8,673 bases of DNA, taken from contig JBGVRF010000025.1 of the NCBI GenBank assembly GCA_045128175.1, positions 1 to 8,673 of the forward strand, written 5' to 3'. Below the pieces are notes generated by a model. It was not told the origin of the DNA, made no database searches, and worked only from the letters and a program-made list of their open reading frames with translations. This document shows positions 5,802 to 8,673 of this stretch, in pieces. The position numbers were made by a program, and so were the translations under genes. The stretch is from Scatosoma sp045128175 (GTDB lineage Bacteria; Bacillota; Clostridia; Christensenellales; Borkfalkiaceae). Position 1 is the first letter of the stretch. Every line of letters begins with the position of its first letter.

Positions 5802-7251
5802 TTGTTACGCCCCCCTCTGCCGTTTTCAACACACCGACCAATAAATTCGAGTTTTTACCGCTCTTAGTAACCTGCTCCATTTTGATCCTTGTTTCTCTTG
5901 CGATCAGCTCTGCGACACGCGGCTGACAAAATCCACCCTGACATCTGCCCATCCCCGAACGTGTTCTGCGTTTTATGGCATCGATATTCCGCGCAGGAGG
6001 ATTTTTATGAATGGCGCACACGATCTCACCTTCTGTGATCTGCTCGCATCTGCAAACGATTTTTCCGTATGACGGGTCTTTTCGAATGATCTCGTTCTTT
6101 TCTTCCAACGATAAATTTTTAAAGAAATAATCCGGTTTGCGAACTCCGTTAAAGGCTTCGTTTTTCTCCAAAGGAAGATTGACACCGATCAGTTCTTTCA
6201 CTACATATTCCGCAATCGCCGGTGCAGAAGTCAAACCGGGAGACTCGATACCCGCACAAAGAATCAATCCTTTAACCGCTTTGCTTTCCTCAAGGATAAA
6301 ATCATGGTACTCCGAATACGCCCGAATACCCGCGAAGGACGTGATCGTATTGAATAACGGCGGATTTTTACTCATTTTACGCGCTTTTTCAATAACGAAA
6401 GCCAAGCCCTCTGCGCTGGTTGTCGTATCGGCTTTTTCCAATTCTTCCGCAGTGGGACCGAGAAGGATATTCCCGTCGACCGTCTGCGTAAGGAGGATAC
6501 CTTTTCCCAGCTTTGTCGGCGTAAAGAAAAGCGTATGTGAAACAAAATCTCCGCTTTCCCGATCCAACAAAATATATTCTCCCTTTCTTGCGCCTATCTT
6601 TACGCTGTTATCCCCCGCCAACGCTGCGATCTTACCGCTTTGTAAACCGGCGCAATCAATAATAATTTTCCCCATGACCGTTTTCCCGTCCGACGAACTT
6701 ACAGTGAAAATATCCCCGTTTTTCTCTATTACCGTAACCTCAAAATCGGTATACAACGTTGCGCCGTTATCCATTGCATTCCCGATTGCCGCGATCGTCA
6801 ACTCGTACGGACAAACAATACCACCTGTCGGCGCGTATAATGCGCCCAACGCCGCTTCCGAGATATTGGGTTCCATCGCGCGCAACGCCACCATGTCAAG
6901 AATCTCTAAATCGTAAACGCCGTTTTCTTCCCCTCGCGCCTTTAAGTTCTGTAACGTTTGCATCTCCTCCGTTGAAAAAGCAACGACAAGAGAACCGTTG
7001 TTGCGGTATTTAACCCCCAATTCTGCCGCATAGCGCGGCATCATTTTATTGCCCAATACGTTGAATCGAGCTTTCAACGTACCCGGAACAGCATCGTATC
7101 CCGCGTGTACGATACCGCTGTTTGCTTTGCTTTGTCCCATGCATACGTCGTTTTCCTTTTCCAATAGACAACTTTTTAATTTATATTTGGTCAGCTCGCG
7201 CAAAATCGTTCCACCGATAACGCCGCCTCCGATCACGATTACGTCAAACAT
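5785..7251 (-). CDS. DAO-type FAD oxidoreductase with C-terminal [2Fe-2S] BFD-like domain (GlpA-like)
   Basis: A 488-residue protein. The N-terminus MFDVIVIGGGVIGG holds the FAD GxGxxG site (8-13). A DAO domain runs to about 375 and includes KANSGIVHAGYD and GGIVCPYELTIAA. The C-terminal domain carries CRC (Cys400, Cys402) and GRCQGGFC (Cys437, Cys442), the CxC-X34-CxxxxC ligand set of BFD-like [2Fe-2S] domains. GlpA of anaerobic glycerol-3-phosphate dehydrogenase has this order. Clostridial and Thermotoga clusters with the same three-gene arrangement are usually annotated that way, and some relatives resemble L-2-hydroxyglutarate oxidases. The substrate is inferred, not seen. I place the start at 7251 and not at the in-frame ATG at 7287, because GGAGGAG sits directly before 7251 and MFDVIVIGGG is the normal family N-terminus. 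It is the first gene of the operon. Confidence 0.88.
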   Translation of the reverse strand: MFDVIVIGGGVIGGTILRELTKYKLKSCLLEKENDVCMGQSKANSGIVHAGYDAVPGTLKARFNVLGNKMMPRYAAELGVKYRNNGSLVVAFSTEEMQTLQNLKARGEENGVYDLEILDMVALRAMEPNISEAALGALYAPTGGIVCPYELTIAAIGNAMDNGATLYTDFEVTVIEKNGDIFTVSSSDGKTVMGKIIIDCAGLQSGKIAALAGDNSVKIGARKGEYILLDRESGDFVSHTLFFTPTKLGKGILLTQTVDGNILLGPTAEELEKADTTTSAEGLAFVIEKARKMSKNPPLFNTITSFAGIRAYSEYHDFILEESKAVKGLILCAGIESPGLTSAPAIAEYVVKELIGVNLPLEKNEAFNGVRKPDYFFKNLSLEEKNEIIRKDPSYGKIVCRCEQITEGEIVCAIHKNPPARNIDAIKRRTRSGMGRCQGGFCQPRVAELIARETRIKMEQVTKSGKNSNLLVGVLKTAEGGVTSENKL

Positions 7252-7255
7252 TTTT

Positions 7256-7262
7256 CTCCTCC
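7256..7262 (-). promoter_or_regulatory. Ribosome binding site that fixes the GlpA-like start
   Basis: GGAGGAG on the minus strand, 4 nt before the ATG at 7251. The longer reading frame from 7287 would start at, or ahead of, the predicted transcription start (about 7290-7295). It would also add a basic 12-residue extension the family lacks. Confidence 0.8.
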
Positions 7263-7280
7263 GTATTTTCATAAAAATAC

Positions 7281-7309
7281 TTGACAACTATTTCTTATTA
7301 TATTATAAT
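7281..7309 (+). promoter_or_regulatory. Consensus promoter of the DeoR-family regulator gene
   Basis: TTGACA (7281-7286), a 17-nt spacer and TATAAT (7304-7309) match the sigma-A consensus fully. Transcription would start near 7316, leaving a leader of about 100 nt. Its -10 shares bases with the -10 of the opposing operon promoter (7302-7307), so RNA polymerase can probably occupy only one of the two at a time. Confidence 0.8.
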
Positions 7310-7330
7310 ATAAATTGCAAAAATAAGCAA
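7297..7330 (-). promoter_or_regulatory. Promoter of the oxidoreductase operon
   Basis: On the minus strand TTGCTT (7330-7325), a 17-nt spacer and TATAAT (7307-7302) form a promoter with a perfect -10 and a weak -35. A second overlapping TATAAT sits at 7302-7297. Transcription would start near 7295, about 45 nt before the ATG at 7251. The weak -35 suggests help from an activator, or low basal expression relative to the opposing promoter. Confidence 0.6.
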
Positions 7331-7336
7331 AGTGTT

Positions 7337-7392
7337 TTCAATAAAATGCTTTTTTGAATAATAAAAAGGTAAAACGAGCATTTTTTATGCTC
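7337..7392. promoter_or_regulatory. Inverted repeats in the control region (candidate operator or leader hairpin)
   Basis: Two inverted repeats lie between the promoters and the regulator start. TTCAA (7337-7341) with TTGAA (7354-7358) lies just upstream of the operon -35. GAGCAT (7376-7381) with ATGCTC (7387-7392) lies around five T residues inside the regulator leader. DeoR-family proteins bind repeats close to their own promoters, so either could be the operator. The second could instead be an RNA hairpin 25 nt before the start codon. There is no match to a known operator that I can name. Confidence 0.4.
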
Positions 7393-7417
7393 ATTTATAG
7401 AAAAACAAACAGATTTT

Positions 7418-8164
7418 ATGAAAAATAATTACGCGCAAGAAATATTGACGCACCTACAAAAAAACGAATACGCCTCCATTGAAGAATTGTCAAACGTTCT
7501 TTCCGTCAGTCCGTCTACCGTCAGAAGACAATTGAGCAAGTTGCAGCAAACCGGACTCGTTACGCGCACCCACGGCGGCGCACAGATCAATAATGAAAAC
7601 AATTCATATCCGAGCTTTTCCTTCCGCACCCATCAAAACAGCTTTGAGAAAAAGAAAATGGCACTTGCTGCCATCAAGCTGATCAAAAACGGAGATCTGA
7701 TCTTTCTCGACGGCACCACTTCCGCCTTTTATATTGCGGAATATTTATCTGAATTTGAAAATCTGAAAGTCATCACAAACGGTATTGATACCCTTTCTTT
7801 GCTCGCGAAAAACAATATCGAAGCATACTCAACGGGAGGATACGTTTCCAAGCAAAACCGTTCCGTTTTGGTCGGGAATTACGCCGAAGAAATGATCGGT
7901 AATTTTCATGCGGACATTGCCTTTTTTTCTGCTCAATCCGTAGACGCAAACGGAGAAATTTACGATTGCTTCGAAGCGGAAAACGTTATTCGTAAAGCAA
8001 TGCTGAAACATGCGGCAAAAAAAGCTTTCCTTTGCGACAGCACAAAATTCGGAAAAACTTCCCCTTATCATCTCTGTTCTCTCAGCGCGCTTGATTACGT
8101 TGTAAGCAACGGCGAGGTTCCTGATCGTATCATCGTAAAAAAAATGCCCAAGATCATCACATAA
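7418..8164 (+). CDS. DeoR-family transcriptional regulator
   Basis: A 248-residue regulator. The N-terminal winged helix-turn-helix lies at about 5-55: SIEELSNVLSVSPSTVRRQL, then LVTRTHGGA. The family's usual RRDL is RRQL here. The C-terminal sugar-phosphate sensing domain has FLDGTTS (96-102), VITNG (118-122), STGG (138-141) and the late segments FEAENVIRKAML and KKAFLCDSTKFGK. These proteins normally repress sugar or polyol catabolic genes and respond to a phosphorylated intermediate. Being divergent from the oxidoreductase operon, with overlapping promoters, it most likely controls that operon and itself. A GlpR-like role is plausible but not proved. The ATG has no recognisable ribosome binding site. 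The start is chosen because the helix-turn-helix begins at the usual distance and no better start is seen. A terminator follows at 8178. Confidence 0.88.
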   Translation: MKNNYAQEILTHLQKNEYASIEELSNVLSVSPSTVRRQLSKLQQTGLVTRTHGGAQINNENNSYPSFSFRTHQNSFEKKKMALAAIKLIKNGDLIFLDGTTSAFYIAEYLSEFENLKVITNGIDTLSLLAKNNIEAYSTGGYVSKQNRSVLVGNYAEEMIGNFHADIAFFSAQSVDANGEIYDCFEAENVIRKAMLKHAAKKAFLCDSTKFGKTSPYHLCSLSALDYVVSNGEVPDRIIVKKMPKIIT

Positions 8165-8177
8165 TGATAAAAAATAT

Positions 8178-8207
8178 AAATCGGAGAGAATTACCCTCCG
8201 ATTTTTT
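8178..8207. terminator. Shared terminator between convergent regulator and ABC exporter genes
   Basis: AAATCGGAG (8178-8186) pairs with CTCCGATTT (8196-8204) around a 9-nt loop. T residues run to 8207 on plus, and an AT-rich tract follows on minus. It starts 14 nt after the regulator stop and overlaps the TAA (8208-8206) of the converging ABC gene, so it probably serves both. Confidence 0.8.
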
Positions 8208-8673
8208 AATCCTTAAATTGATAACGATACAATTCCGCATACAAGCCGCCGTTTTCAACCAGCTGTTCGTGAGAACCGCGTTCGGTGATCTCTCCATCCG
8301 TGACGACAAGTATTTCGTCTGCGTTTTTAACCGTCGATAAGCGATGCGCAACCACCAGCGTCGTTCTTCCCTCGGAAAGCTCCGTTAAAGCGCTCTGCAC
8401 CTGCATTTCCGTCATGTTATCCAACGCACTGGTCGCCTCGTCCAAAATCAAAATGGAAGGATTTTTAAGAAAAGCGCGAGCAATGGAAATACGCTGTTTC
8501 TGACCTCCCGACAATTTTACACCACGTTCACCAACTTCAGTATCGTATCCGTTGGGCAGATTCATCACGTAATCGTGAATATTCGCGCGTTTTGCCGCTA
8601 ATATCATCTCTTCTTCCGATTTGTCGAAAGAACCGTATTTTATATTTTCCCGAACGCTTCCCGCGAACAGAAA
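8206..8673 (-). CDS. ABC exporter, C-terminal part of nucleotide-binding domain (runs off right edge)
   Basis: The last 155 residues of an ABC protein; the frame stays open to the right edge, beyond the internal Met at 8607. It enters at FLFAGSVRENIKYG, the stretch just after the Q-loop in type-I exporters. It then has VGERGVKLSGGQKQRISIAR (signature), SILILDEATSALD (Walker B with catalytic Glu and D-loop) and VVAHRLST (H-loop His), ending in a helix-rich GGLYAELYRYQFKD tail. This pattern fits MsbA/LmrA/BmrA-type transporters in which membrane and ATPase domains are fused, so about 400 upstream residues are outside the window. All motifs needed for ATP hydrolysis that can be seen are intact. 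The substrate cannot be told. It converges on the DeoR gene. Confidence 0.92.
   Translation of the reverse strand, partial: FLFAGSVRENIKYGSFDKSEEEMILAAKRANIHDYVMNLPNGYDTEVGERGVKLSGGQKQRISIARAFLKNPSILILDEATSALDNMTEMQVQSALTELSEGRTTLVVAHRLSTVKNADEILVVTDGEITERGSHEQLVENGGLYAELYRYQFKD

Noticed and set aside
6137..6916. A 259-codon plus-strand open frame
   Set aside because: It lies wholly inside the GlpA-like gene on the other strand. Its translation shows no domain, and the minus-strand frame carries clear FAD and Fe-S motifs.
7252..7287. N-terminal extension of the GlpA-like protein from the ATG at 7287
   Set aside because: The extension lies at or ahead of the predicted transcript start. The ATG at 7251 has an excellent ribosome binding site and gives the normal family N-terminus.
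7325..7341. A cre-like catabolite repression site near the operon -35
   Set aside because: TGAAAACACTTTGC on the minus strand matches the first half of the CcpA consensus, but it lacks the central CG and the final bases.
7371..7396. Terminator or riboswitch in the regulator leader
   Set aside because: The 6-bp stem has no T run after it, and I recognise no conserved riboswitch core in the roughly 100-nt leader.

Overview
The window looks like a piece of a low-to-moderate GC Firmicutes chromosome, most likely an anaerobic clostridial lineage. Three things point there: strong AGGAGG-type ribosome binding sites, near-perfect TTGACA/TATAAT promoters, and an oxygen-independent FAD/Fe-S oxidoreductase set of a type I associate with Clostridia and Thermotogae. 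This is inference; there is no rRNA or other phylogenetic marker to test it. No mobile element, CRISPR array or phage gene is visible. Nearly everything is on the minus strand; the exceptions are a tRNA and one regulator.

Layout, left to right. (1) 1-381, minus: the N-terminal 127 residues of an acyl-CoA carboxylase carboxyltransferase subunit, with its own sigma-A-type promoter. (2) 648-2161, minus: rnhA (RNase HI), then a VTT/TVP38-type membrane protein that ends at a clear terminator. (3) 2232-2391, plus: tRNA-Trp(CCA) with a consensus promoter and its own terminator. (4) 2392-2676: a 285-base non-coding stretch (328 bases from the tRNA end to the next gene). It holds a candidate minus-strand promoter for a short RNA and three successive hairpins. 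(5) 2677-7251, minus: a tightly packed five-gene operon. In transcription order it encodes a DAO-type FAD oxidoreductase with a C-terminal [2Fe-2S] BFD-like domain, a second FAD/NAD(P) oxidoreductase, a small DUF1667 cysteine protein, a HAD-IIA phosphatase and an MgtC/SapB membrane protein. (6) 7252-7417: a control region in which the operon promoter and the regulator promoter overlap face to face. (7) 7418-8164, plus: a DeoR-family regulator. (8) 8178-8207: a terminator shared with (9) the C-terminal nucleotide-binding domain of an ABC exporter, which runs off the right edge.

Working model: the first three operon genes form a GlpA-like glycerol-3-phosphate (or related hydroxyacid) dehydrogenase complex. 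Electrons would pass from the DAO subunit through Fe-S centres to the NAD(P)/FAD subunit. A DeoR regulator that senses a phosphorylated sugar or polyol would control it through the shared promoter region. The HAD phosphatase could act on the same phosphometabolite. No glpK or glpF is present, so the substrate is not proved. The less expected members are MgtC at the end of the operon and the structured gap next to tRNA-Trp.
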